Positions 26,578 to 34,694 of a stretch of DNA of 64,000 nucleotides are shown piece by piece. The notes below the pieces were generated by a model. That model was not told the DNA's origin, did not search any database, and saw only the letters and a list, made by a program, of their open reading frames with translations. The translations under genes were made by a program, and so were the position numbers. Origin of the DNA: Parabacteroides distasonis (GTDB lineage: Bacteria > Bacteroidota > Bacteroidia > Bacteroidales > Tannerellaceae); the NCBI GenBank assembly GCA_021531775.1, contig JAFBIU010000014.1, positions 1 to 64,000 of the forward strand, written 5' to 3'. Position 1 is the first letter of the stretch. Every line of letters starts with the position of its first letter.

Positions 26578-27843
26578 ATGAGAAGAAGCTATTTCATACT
26601 TTCCATGGCATTATCGCTTAGCCTGGAGGTTTTTGCCCAGCGACAAGAACCTATGAAACAGGTGGTTGAGCACCTCGCTTCAGAGGAATTGGCAGGACGT
26701 TTTCCGGCTACTGCAGGCGATACATTGGCCTCGGAATATCTGGTCAGCAAACTTCGTGATCTCGGGCTGAAGCCCATCCGCAAGGAGAAACAGAGTCGCT
26801 ATTATCAGGATTTCACATTCGGCAAAACAGAGAAACGCACCTCGCACAATATTATAGCTGTATTGCCGGGTCACGATGCCAAACTCAAGCACGAGTATAT
26901 AGTGGTGGGAGCCCATTATGACCATTTGGGTATGGGTGGCCAAGCCTCCAGCTCGCGTCGTCCAGACACGGTAGCTGTACATCCTGGTGCTGACGACAAT
27001 GCCAGCAGCAATGCCGTACTGCTCGAACTGGCTCGCCACTTCAAGAAAAAAGGTTCGCCTCGCAGTCTCATCTTTGTCTTTTTTGGTGCTGAAGAACAGG
27101 GTATCGTGGGTTCGAAGAGTTTTGTGGAGTGGATGAAACAAAGCGATGACAAACGCATCAACCTACCTGCTGATATTAAGCAAATAGTGACGATGGTCAA
27201 CCTCGACATGGTGGGACGTATGCGCGACAATTCACTCAGTGTCTCCGGCACGGGCACCAGTTCGGGATTCAAGGCCCTGGCGGAACGCGTAGCCCAAGAG
27301 ACTCAACTGCATGTGACCTGTACAGCCGATGGTTATGGTCCCAGTGATCAGGCGGCCTTTGTAGCTGCCAATATCCCAGTGCTTTACCTGACGACTGGCG
27401 GCCACATGGAATATCACACACCTGACGACAAACCGGCCACGCTCAATTATGACGGTATGCAGAAGACGCTGGATTATGCCACAGGGTTACTCACGGAGAT
27501 TTCCAATCTGCCTGTAACCCCCGACTTCATTCATGTACCCGGTAGCAACAAGATGAGCCATGCCAAATTAAAAGTGACATTGGGACTGATGCCCGATGTG
27601 ACTGGTTCGAGCCATGTGCCCGGTCTGCGTGCCGACATCGTGATGCCCGGCAAGCCTGCCCATACCGCTGGAATCCGCAGTGGCGATGTCATCCAGGAGA
27701 TTGATGGCAAGTCGATTAAAGATATTGAGGAATACATGAAACGTCTTTCGGAACTTGAACCGGAGACAACGGTCAAAGTGAAGGTGCTCCGGGAGGGCGA
27801 AATCAAAGAATTTGATGTTTACTTAAAGGCTGCGAAGAAATGA
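26578..27843 (+). CDS. Secreted M28-family metallopeptidase with C-terminal PDZ domain
   Basis: The 421-residue protein has a signal peptide (to about A20). The M28 aminopeptidase zinc ligands are visible: H113 (GAHYDH), D139 or D140 (PGADDNASSN), E172-E173 (GAEEQG), D in VNLDMVG, and the late histidine in EYHTPDD. Residues about 320-420 form a PDZ domain (GLRADIVMPGKPAHTAGIRS, GDVIQEIDG). It would release N-terminal residues from peptides in the periplasm or at the surface. It is first in an operon with a membrane protein, a surface lipoprotein and a TonB receptor, overlapping the next gene by 4 bases. Confidence 0.88.
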   Translation: MRRSYFILSMALSLSLEVFAQRQEPMKQVVEHLASEELAGRFPATAGDTLASEYLVSKLRDLGLKPIRKEKQSRYYQDFTFGKTEKRTSHNIIAVLPGHDAKLKHEYIVVGAHYDHLGMGGQASSSRRPDTVAVHPGADDNASSNAVLLELARHFKKKGSPRSLIFVFFGAEEQGIVGSKSFVEWMKQSDDKRINLPADIKQIVTMVNLDMVGRMRDNSLSVSGTGTSSGFKALAERVAQETQLHVTCTADGYGPSDQAAFVAANIPVLYLTTGGHMEYHTPDDKPATLNYDGMQKTLDYATGLLTEISNLPVTPDFIHVPGSNKMSHAKLKVTLGLMPDVTGSSHVPGLRADIVMPGKPAHTAGIRSGDVIQEIDGKSIKDIEEYMKRLSELEPETTVKVKVLREGEIKEFDVYLKAAKK

Positions 27844-28631
27844 AGAAGGTACTCTATTGGCTCGTCGCCATTCTCCTGACAGTAGTGATCAGTGTCTATC
27901 AGCGGATGACCGGACCGACACACCCGAAAAGGGTGGAGATCGAAATGAATGGTGAGTTCTATCAGACCAAACTGCCACGAAGTGGCGTGCAGGCGGATGA
28001 ACTGGTCCGGCTCCAGGGTCTGCCAGCCGAAGCGAAAGCTGAGATTCACTACCGTCGTTACCCGACCGACGATCCTTATACAACCGCTGGTTTCAGCTGG
28101 ATTGAAGGCGAATGGCAGGCAGCTCTGCCGGTTCAACCTGTTGCGGGCAAACTACAGTATTATATTACAGTCAATGGTCAGAACTATCCGGCCAGCGAAC
28201 CGCTTGTGATTCGTTTCCGCAACGAGGTGCCGGTCGAAATCCTGCTACCGCACGTATTGTTCATGTTTGCGGCTATGCTCTTTGCCATTTATACCTTCCT
28301 GCTTGTCGTGACACGTCAAGCCTACCAGAAATGGCTGAAGATAACGGTTGTGACCCTCTTCATCGGAGGCTTCATGCTGGGTCCACTCATGCAACATGTG
28401 GCATTTGGTCCCTGGTGGACAGGTTTCCCGTTTGGTACCGATCTGACCGACAATAAGACGCTTGTCTCGTTCCTCTTTTTCCTGGGTGCACTTACCACTA
28501 TGCGCTGGAAGCATAACCGATGGGCAGTGGCCCTGGCTGTACTGATCATGGTGGTTATCTTTAGTATTCCACACAGTACCAACGGTTCGGAGTACAACTA
28601 CACGACACAGACGATAGGTACCGAGAAATAG
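27840..28631 (+). CDS. Unrecognised membrane protein with periplasmic domain
   Basis: I do not recognise a family. The 263-residue product has an N-terminal membrane helix (about 4-20), a soluble segment of about 110 residues that would face the periplasm (IHYRRYPTDDPYTTAGF lies in it), then four predicted helices between 135 and 250 (VLFMFAAMLFAIYTFLLVV, TVVTLFIGGFMLGPL and two more). Its ATG overlaps the stop of the M28 peptidase gene (ATGA) and it is 2 bases from the next frame's first possible start, so it is made together with the uptake proteins downstream. Confidence 0.75.
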   Translation: MKKVLYWLVAILLTVVISVYQRMTGPTHPKRVEIEMNGEFYQTKLPRSGVQADELVRLQGLPAEAKAEIHYRRYPTDDPYTTAGFSWIEGEWQAALPVQPVAGKLQYYITVNGQNYPASEPLVIRFRNEVPVEILLPHVLFMFAAMLFAIYTFLLVVTRQAYQKWLKITVVTLFIGGFMLGPLMQHVAFGPWWTGFPFGTDLTDNKTLVSFLFFLGALTTMRWKHNRWAVALAVLIMVVIFSIPHSTNGSEYNYTTQTIGTEK

Positions 28632-28663
28632 AAATGATTCATGATAAATTATTCAATCGATTT

Positions 28664-29146
28664 ATGAAAATGCAAAAATTTTTGATGAGCATGGTGGTTG
28701 CAGCAACCATCGCATGCGGGATTAGTTCGTGTAGCGACGATGACGTCGTTGAGTTGGCAACCTCCGAACAGGTCGTAGGTTCGTATGCCGGTGAGGAGAT
28801 CAGTACCGTCATGAACGAAGATTTTACTTCAACAACGACTTACGTATTTCAGAAAGCCGCTGAATCGGCGATCGAGATGACTATACCCGAGGTCACAGGT
28901 GGAGCCATGACCTATCCGGCACTGGCTGTGAAAAACATCACGCTCACCCAAAATGGGGACATCATCACGGGTAAACTCGATGCCTATACGGGCACTGTAA
29001 TCAATGCGCAAGGGGCAGAGAAAGCCTACACGGTGAGCAATCTGACGGCTGTGTTTAGTAAGAATGCTGTGGCTGTGACCTACACCATGAAATATGGCAA
29101 CATGCCTTTTGACTTCTCGAATAAATTCACGGGTACAAAGAAGTAA
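28664..29146 (+). CDS. Surface lipoprotein, calycin/lipocalin-like
   Basis: With the start at 28664 the protein has 160 residues. A lipoprotein signal (AATIACGISSC) is followed directly by SDDDVVE, an acidic run after the lipidated cysteine that matches the Bacteroidota surface-export signal. The mature part is beta-rich with alternating polar/hydrophobic strands, resembling the calycin-like lipoproteins often found beside TonB receptors. A start at 28634 is possible but gives an unusually long n-region. It lies 3 bases before the receptor gene, so it is probably the surface partner of that receptor; the ligand is unknown. Confidence 0.7.
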   Translation: MKMQKFLMSMVVAATIACGISSCSDDDVVELATSEQVVGSYAGEEISTVMNEDFTSTTTYVFQKAAESAIEMTIPEVTGGAMTYPALAVKNITLTQNGDIITGKLDAYTGTVINAQGAEKAYTVSNLTAVFSKNAVAVTYTMKYGNMPFDFSNKFTGTKK

Positions 29147-29149
29147 ATT

Positions 29150-31291
29150 GTGACAACACGCTTTTTACATCGATTTGCCTATCCGCCACTGGTTAGTGTA
29201 GTTCTTTCAACACTGACCGGTGGTCTGTGTGCACAATCCCGTGCTGACCTCGACACGATCCGTCATACATTCGAACTGGACCAGGTGGTCGTGACCGCCT
29301 CGCATACGCCCAAGGCTCTGAAGGATGTACCGGTGGTGACACGTCTCATTACGCTTCGCGAGATCCAGATGACGGATGCCACCAACATTCAGGAGATGCT
29401 GACGCAGGAGATTCCCGGCTTGGAATTCGGTCTGGCCATGAGCCAGGAGACATCGCTCAACATGAGCGGTTTCGGTGGCAATGCCGTCCTTTTTCTGGTG
29501 GATGGCGAACGGATGGCAGGCGAGACGTTAGACAATGTGGACTACACCCGCATGAACCTCGACAACGTAGGCCGCATCGAGATTGTGAAGGGAGCCTCTT
29601 CGGCACTCTATGGTTCGAATGCCGTGGGCGGAGTGATCAACATCATCAGTCGCGAGAACTTGGAACCGTGGAGTGTCCATGTCAATTCGCGCTACAATAC
29701 CTTCGGTAACGAGTGGAGAAATGGTGCCACCTTTTCGCTCAACAGCGAAAAATGGAATACCCAAACCAATTTCCAATATACGCAAATCGACCCGATTGAT
29801 TTGCCAAAGGCCTATACCCCCGAGGAGATTGCCCTCGAGTTATTGAAGAAAGAGCAGGGTCTTCCCTACGATGAGTCGGTACTCAACGACGACTCGAACT
29901 TGAGTCGCCTCTACGGTCAGAAGAGTTATCATGTCAAAGAGCGACTGACATGGCGTCCGTCAGATCGGCTCACACTGGTGGGGCGTGGCAGCTATTTTCA
30001 TCGTACCAGCGAACGCGACACCTATGCCTATCGCTTCAATGGTTACAGTGGAGGACTGAAAGGCACCTATACTTGGAATTACGGACGCAAACTGGAGTTG
30101 TCGTATGCGTACGACCAGTATGATAAGGCGAACTATCTGCCCGACGGTACCCGTACGCACGACCACGACTACAGCAACCGGCAGCATGTGGCGCACGCCC
30201 TCTACAGCCACCCGTTTGGCAGAAACAGCCTTTTGATGGGAACCGATCTCCTGCACGACTATCTCACCACCTACCAGTTTCGCGACAATGCAGCCCATGC
30301 GCAAAACAACATCGACGGCTATGCGCAATTCGACTGGAACATCAACGACCGGCTCAACGTGGTGGCGAGTATGCGCTATGACTATTTTTCGGCATCAGCC
30401 CAGCAGGCTTTCACAGAACGTTTGGCAGGGGTCTATAAATTGCCTTGGCTTACCATCCGAGCCAATTATGCCAGTGGGTTTCGTGCACCTTCGCTCAAGG
30501 AGATGTATATGCATTACGACATGGGCAACATGGGCGTTATGCTGATTGGCAATCCGGAGTTGGAACCCGAAAAGAGCCATAATTTCAATGTGGCGTTCGA
30601 ACGGGAGCATCGCATCCAGACAGGTCGTTTTTTCGATGGACGATACAGCTTCACACTCATGGGTTACTGCAATCTGTTCGACAAACGCATTACGACAGTC
30701 GGTCGTTACTGGGTGGTCGATGCGGCACACACCGATGGCGGCTATCTGGTCATGGAAGAGGATCCTCGAATCGAAAAATACAGTGTGGGCGACGAGACCC
30801 AATACAGCTTTCATGCCGATAATGGTACTACCTACCAGGCATTGAGTAGTTCGCTCTACTGCAACGAGGAGGGTATCACGGTATGGGGTACGGATGTGAG
30901 TCTGGGTTATGTGATGGACATGGGCCTCTTGATGAAGTTCAACTATTCGTGGATGCACGAGTCGGGTCAGGTGATCCAGTCGCAATTCAATCAGCCCCGC
31001 TCCCACTCGATGACCTGGAAAGTGGGATATGACCATCGTTTCGCACGACACTATTCGCTCAATACGATCCTCTCAGGCCGCTTCCAAGGCAAACCACAGT
31101 CGGGCCGCAAGGATGTCGATCAGGGCTATACGATCTGGAAGCTCATGCTACAGCACAAGATTGGTCGTCGCATGAACATCAACACGGCTATCGACAATCT
31201 TTTCAACTACAGGCCGAAGCGTTACTACTACAGTTCACCACTCACGACCGGTATCGCTTTCAGCGTGGGGCTTTCAGTCGATCTGAACTAA
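29150..31291 (+). CDS. TonB-dependent outer-membrane receptor
   Basis: The 713-residue receptor starts with GTG. It has a signal peptide ending near CAQS, a TonB-box-like LDQVVVTASHT, a plug domain (DVPVVTRLITLREI, FLVDGERMAGE, RIEIVKGASSALYGSNAVGG, VINIIS) and a 22-strand-type barrel ending GIAFSVGLSVDLN. There is no N-terminal carboxypeptidase-like domain, so it is of the siderophore/haem/cobalamin type rather than SusC. It would import a scarce ligand with energy from TonB-ExbBD. Operon partners (peptidase, membrane protein, lipoprotein) suggest a ligand taken from proteins, for instance haem, but this is inference. Confidence 0.87.
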   Translation: MTTRFLHRFAYPPLVSVVLSTLTGGLCAQSRADLDTIRHTFELDQVVVTASHTPKALKDVPVVTRLITLREIQMTDATNIQEMLTQEIPGLEFGLAMSQETSLNMSGFGGNAVLFLVDGERMAGETLDNVDYTRMNLDNVGRIEIVKGASSALYGSNAVGGVINIISRENLEPWSVHVNSRYNTFGNEWRNGATFSLNSEKWNTQTNFQYTQIDPIDLPKAYTPEEIALELLKKEQGLPYDESVLNDDSNLSRLYGQKSYHVKERLTWRPSDRLTLVGRGSYFHRTSERDTYAYRFNGYSGGLKGTYTWNYGRKLELSYAYDQYDKANYLPDGTRTHDHDYSNRQHVAHALYSHPFGRNSLLMGTDLLHDYLTTYQFRDNAAHAQNNIDGYAQFDWNINDRLNVVASMRYDYFSASAQQAFTERLAGVYKLPWLTIRANYASGFRAPSLKEMYMHYDMGNMGVMLIGNPELEPEKSHNFNVAFEREHRIQTGRFFDGRYSFTLMGYCNLFDKRITTVGRYWVVDAAHTDGGYLVMEEDPRIEKYSVGDETQYSFHADNGTTYQALSSSLYCNEEGITVWGTDVSLGYVMDMGLLMKFNYSWMHESGQVIQSQFNQPRSHSMTWKVGYDHRFARHYSLNTILSGRFQGKPQSGRKDVDQGYTIWKLMLQHKIGRRMNINTAIDNLFNYRPKRYYYSSPLTTGIAFSVGLSVDLN

Positions 31292-31321
31292 GTAAGGTTG
31301 GTACATACAGTCCAGCCTTAC
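31292..31321. terminator. Bidirectional hairpin after the TonB receptor gene
   Basis: GTAAGGTTGG (31292-31301) pairs with CCAGCCTTAC (31312-31321), one mismatch, 10-base loop. It separates the convergent receptor gene and the minus-strand island, overlapping the last codon of the latter. Confidence 0.55.
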
Positions 31322-32037
31322 TTACTTCGATCTTCCGTATCACGATAGATCTGTTCGACTTGATCGTAAAGGGTGGTCCATTCGTCAAAGGCAGACAGGT
31401 GGTTGGCTGGAACCGACGAACGGGCGATCTGATGAAAACGAACCGTCGTACAATACAGTTGGAAGGCCGGTTTACCCGTCAATGGATTCCATTGCTTGAT
31501 GGCCCGCTGGACCGTATTGTAGGCCGTATCGAAGTCACGGGCCGTCGGACAATCGTGTGCGACAGCCGTCACCATCTCGCAGAAGTCCTTGACCGGAGCC
31601 TCCTCGGGGGCAATGCCCAATTTGATGCCCAAATCGAAGAGGCAGGCCATGAAATGGTGCGCCTTGGCTTGCGATCCGTCCGGCAGGCGGAACCGTTTAC
31701 CGGACACATAGTGGCGTTGGAAGATGTGACGGACCTGGGCCAAAAAGGCTGTCTTAGCCGTTTCCTCCTTCAGATAATAGCGTTTGGGAGCTCCTCGCCC
31801 TCGCTTCTCCTGAGGCAGACACCCTGGCATCTCCGATAATTCTCCGGCCATCGGATCGGTCAATAGCTGTTCTGCCCGTTGTTGAAGCAACAGGTGCAGT
31901 TGCTCGTTAAGCCGGTTCAAAGCTGAAGCCACTTGGGGCCAACGTGCAGAGGTGCTGTCCGCCACCTCCACTAACTCACGTTGGGCTTCCCGATTCAGCC
32001 TGATAAGTTTGTCCAACATCTCCGATTGCTGATTCAT
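31318..32037 (-). CDS. Unrecognised protein of the DUF3987/HsdR-like island
   Basis: I cannot place this protein of about 239 residues. It is soluble, with a helical N-terminus (QSEMLDKLIRLNREAQRELV) that could form a coiled coil, a basic AT-hook-like patch (EKRGRGAPKRYYL, about 80-92), and a cysteine/histidine-containing helical C-terminal half. The ATG at 32037 lies 8 bases after the upstream stop; an alternative ATG at 32052 would overlap that stop by 7 bases. It is co-directional with the HsdR-like gene, so the two probably act together. A DNA-binding role is only a suggestion from the basic patch. Confidence 0.6.
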   Translation of the reverse strand: MNQQSEMLDKLIRLNREAQRELVEVADSTSARWPQVASALNRLNEQLHLLLQQRAEQLLTDPMAGELSEMPGCLPQEKRGRGAPKRYYLKEETAKTAFLAQVRHIFQRHYVSGKRFRLPDGSQAKAHHFMACLFDLGIKLGIAPEEAPVKDFCEMVTAVAHDCPTARDFDTAYNTVQRAIKQWNPLTGKPAFQLYCTTVRFHQIARSSVPANHLSAFDEWTTLYDQVEQIYRDTEDRSK

Positions 32038-32045
32038 ATCAATTT

Positions 32046-32819
32046 CTACCATGATTTGACCTGTTTCAATAGAAAATCAGTGGGCCGCAACACCTCCTTG
32101 AGGGTACGAATCTCCTGCATATCCTCCAGATCCATCCAGGGGTCTCCGGCCAAGATCTTCTCTCCGTCACTGATGACGAGCGCATGACAATAGACCGGAA
32201 ACTGGAAGTCCTTGTCAAGCTGGTACTGAGCCAGATCGAGGGCGGCCTGACAGGGAACTACCTTCGTTGCCTCGTCCGAAACCGTCGGGTTGGCTTCCAA
32301 CAGGATACCGCCTAAGGGTATGGCATTCACACAGAGGATGAAATCCCAGGCAAAGCCATCGTTGAGAGCCCCTCTCCACCCTTTGACATATTCGAACGTG
32401 TTGTTTTCGGGATGTTCCCAATCGATGATCCGGATGATGCCCCGATGTTTCGGATTGCCGTCTCGATAGTCGTAGGGCAACCCGTTGATCAGGTGCTCGT
32501 GTACATAGTCGAAAGCATCCAGCGTATCTAACGGATGGTGGTTGTTGGGGTTGTTGTAATTACAACGCCAGGTGATGTGAACCAAGTCAAAGCTCCGCAT
32601 CTCCAAGGCATAATAGGCCTCACTGCCTTGGTTGAGTCTCTTCAGGCAGTTCTCGAACCAGAAGGTGGTTTGATTGATGTGGGGCGTGTTGTAGCCGTTC
32701 ACGAAACTGACCTCTTCCGTTTGCGGATAGGGACATTCATGTTTTGCCCAACCCATGCGGAGGAGTTGCTGCTCCAACCGGCGGCGGGCATTTGCCAATT
32801 CTCGTTTTTTATAGTGCAT
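32046..32819 (-). CDS. Stand-alone protein resembling the type I restriction HsdR nuclease domain, catalytic residues absent
   Basis: The 257-residue protein resembles the N-terminal domain of type I restriction subunit R. IDWEHPENNTF (132-142) recalls the 'D-x-x-N-P-x-N-N-x-F' segment, WDFILCVNAIPLGGILLE (158-175) recalls 'R-P-D-I-V-L-F-V-N-G-I-P-L-V-V-I-E-L-K', and VISDGEKILAG (215-225) the 'V-V-S-D-G' strand. Aligned on N-x-I-P-L, the E-x-K catalytic pair falls on L173 and E175, so the PD-(D/E)XK site appears lost; only D159 is kept. There is no helicase part and no HsdM or HsdS nearby. Recognition rests on remembered motifs. Confidence 0.55.
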   Translation of the reverse strand: MHYKKRELANARRRLEQQLLRMGWAKHECPYPQTEEVSFVNGYNTPHINQTTFWFENCLKRLNQGSEAYYALEMRSFDLVHITWRCNYNNPNNHHPLDTLDAFDYVHEHLINGLPYDYRDGNPKHRGIIRIIDWEHPENNTFEYVKGWRGALNDGFAWDFILCVNAIPLGGILLEANPTVSDEATKVVPCQAALDLAQYQLDKDFQFPVYCHALVISDGEKILAGDPWMDLEDMQEIRTLKEVLRPTDFLLKQVKSW

Positions 32820-32863
32820 CGTACGTATCGTTTTTATACATTATTATATATAGGTCGATGGGT

Positions 32864-32902
32864 ATAAGTAGTGACCGACCTGGGTCATAAGTAGTGACCG
32901 AC
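32864..32902. repeat. Tandem 23-bp repeat upstream of the HsdR-like gene
   Basis: ATAAGTAGTGACCGAC occurs at 32864-32879 and 32887-32902, period 23, each unit followed by a C/G-T-G/GGTCAT-like tail. It lies 45-85 bases upstream of the ATG at 32819, on the side where an operator would sit. No TAnnTTTG promoter is visible here. Confidence 0.6.
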
Positions 32903-32945
32903 GTGTGTCATCAGTTATGCCTTGTTTAGCCCGAAAAATTTGCTA

Positions 32946-32978
32946 CCACGCGAGGAAACAAAATTTTCCTCGCGGTGG
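32946..32978. terminator. Long hairpin between the DUF3987 and HsdR-like genes
   Basis: CCACGCGAGGAAA (32946-32958) pairs with TTTTCCTCGCGGTGG (32964-32978) with one bulged position. T-rich runs flank both sides (32983-32989 plus; about 32935-32940 minus). It could terminate the DUF3987 transcript before the HsdR-like gene. Confidence 0.55.
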
Positions 32979-32992
32979 AACTCTTTTTTCCG

Positions 32993-33050
32993 CGTAACGT
33001 TACGTTAGGTGTTACGCCTTTTGAAGCGTATCAGTTTGCGTAACGTTACG
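32993..33050. repeat. Two copies of the palindrome CGTAACGTTACG
   Basis: The 12-base palindrome CGTAACGTTACG is at 32993-33004 and again at 33039-33050 (extended to GCGTAACGTTACGC). A half-like GTTACGCC lies between. Centre-to-centre spacing is 46 bases. Paired identical palindromes suggest a protein-binding site. Confidence 0.6.
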
Positions 33051-33074
33051 CAGGAAAAAAGGATTACGGCTCTT

Positions 33075-34463
33075 TTAGGAACCTACAGTCAGCTGTCTGT
33101 TGAGTAGGGAAAGGCCGATGGCTGTCTTGCAGAACCGCACCTTATCCACTTTCTCAATCCAGCCGTTCTTGATCCAGCGCTTCACCACCGTCCGATAGCC
33201 GGTCGCTTTTCGTCCCATTTCAAGGTAAGCCGCCTCCACGTTGAGATAGGTGAAGACCTCCGGCAATCCATTGAAGACCCAAGCACTGGAGTTTTTTGCA
33301 AAGACTGGTGTCTGCATCAGGAGGGCATTTTCAGCGATACTCGCTTCCATCTTTGCACCGAAATACTTGAGCTGGAAATAGAGCACGTATTCGCTCACCC
33401 AATGGGCAAACGCCATCGCCTCGTCTGTCAGTTCCTTGCCATCGAGCAGATAGAGCAGGCATCCCGCACGGAAGCCCATGACAGCTGCACGCTTACGGAA
33501 GATGTTGATGCTCTGGTTGCCCGATACTTCGCTCAACATCTTCTGTTGGGCACACCAGTCGAGCTGCTGATCTTTCAGTTGGTTGACCTCGATCACATCG
33601 CCCACCGATTCGGAGAGCAAGATCTCTTGGATCTTCGAGATGGTTTCGAGATTCGTTCGAGAGCGTTCCTGCTCCTCCAGCTCCTCGTCCAAGTCGAAAG
33701 GGAAAGAGCAGAAGGCGACACGGGTGACCAGTCCATCCTCGGTGTTCTGGTAGTGCTTCATGACAGCCTTGGGTGTTCCGCTGGTAACGAGATTGACGGC
33801 AATGGGTACCCGGGCACTGGTGCCGGCATGCGTCTTCGTGTCCTGTCCGCCCATCTCGGTGTCGAACATCAGACGTTCGTTGGTACCCCGGTCGCTACTC
33901 CAGTTGTTGGCCTCATGGAGCGAGTCGATCTCCGGACAGACGATGATGCATCGTTTGCCCTGCATGTTCTTGATGTTCTGGTAGAACTGTGCTTTCGTGG
34001 TGCTGGGCATCATGATTCGCGTGCCATAGTGCGGATCTTTGGGTTTCATTCCTGATTTGCCCAGTGCCTGACATACATCGGCATACTCGTCCATGAGGAC
34101 GCGTGTCGCGTTGTCTTCCTCGATCACCTGCGAGATCAGTACGTTTTGCATACGGGTCAGTGCGCTCTTGCCAATCGTCTGTTCCCCTACAAGACAACAT
34201 TCGAATCCGAGGTGATGAGCCTCCTGATTGCGATAGAGGAATCGTGCTTCGCCACCCATCATGCCCAAAAAGGGCAATGACATGATCGCCATCGCCTCCT
34301 TGCGGCCGTCGGGATAGGGCTCGACAACCGCCTGGATGGCCCAATGTAGTTTTTCCGGTAAAAGGGGGATGCTGTCGGCTGCAACAGCTGTCGGCTCCTG
34401 AAGAGGAGACTCAGCCAGTTTGTCCTCGACAAGGTCTGTGCTGAGATTTAGTTTTGTCTGCAT
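33075..34463 (-). CDS. DUF3987-like P-loop ATPase
   Basis: The protein has about 462 residues. A Walker-A-like GEQTIGKSALTR lies near residue 92 and a Walker-B-like CIIVCPEIDSLHE near 185; RIMMPSTTKAQFYQNI, NLVTSGTPKAVM and the C-terminal region fit DUF3987, a helicase-like ATPase family common in Bacteroidota mobile elements, where it is often fused to or paired with a primase. No primase domain is present here, so this is the short form. A winged-helix-like tail (YRTVVKRWIKNGWIEKVDKV) ends it. It leads the three-gene island but is separated from the next gene by 255 bases. Confidence 0.65.
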   Translation of the reverse strand: MQTKLNLSTDLVEDKLAESPLQEPTAVAADSIPLLPEKLHWAIQAVVEPYPDGRKEAMAIMSLPFLGMMGGEARFLYRNQEAHHLGFECCLVGEQTIGKSALTRMQNVLISQVIEEDNATRVLMDEYADVCQALGKSGMKPKDPHYGTRIMMPSTTKAQFYQNIKNMQGKRCIIVCPEIDSLHEANNWSSDRGTNERLMFDTEMGGQDTKTHAGTSARVPIAVNLVTSGTPKAVMKHYQNTEDGLVTRVAFCSFPFDLDEELEEQERSRTNLETISKIQEILLSESVGDVIEVNQLKDQQLDWCAQQKMLSEVSGNQSINIFRKRAAVMGFRAGCLLYLLDGKELTDEAMAFAHWVSEYVLYFQLKYFGAKMEASIAENALLMQTPVFAKNSSAWVFNGLPEVFTYLNVEAAYLEMGRKATGYRTVVKRWIKNGWIEKVDKVRFCKTAIGLSLLNRQLTVGS

Positions 34464-34503
34464 CATAATGTACATAGCATCATGTTTCCATCATTGGATG
34501 GTG

Positions 34504-34531
34504 CAAATATAGAGCAATTCTCCAAGGCAAA
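34504..34531 (-). promoter_or_regulatory. Promoter of the DUF3987-like gene
   Basis: TATATTTG (34504-34511) is an exact -7 match; a TTTG (34528-34531) lies 16 bases upstream, slightly close. Predicted leader is 20-35 bases. The rest of 34476-34694 holds nothing else I can name. Confidence 0.5.
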
Positions 34532-34694
34532 AAAGGTTATCAAAATTATCGAAATCCAAAAACCCGAACAAGATGGTCAACTGTCTGTTTATCTGTCAAC
34601 TAAAATTGTAGAGTTGAAAACATAGCCAAGTCACCCATACACATAGTTTCAATAACAGTTCCATCATAAAAAAACAGGGGGAGGTGAAAAAGGT

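Noticed and set aside
31318-34531. Complete type I restriction-modification system
   Set aside because: No HsdM methylase, HsdS specificity subunit or HsdR helicase domain is present, and the HsdR-like protein lacks the catalytic pair.
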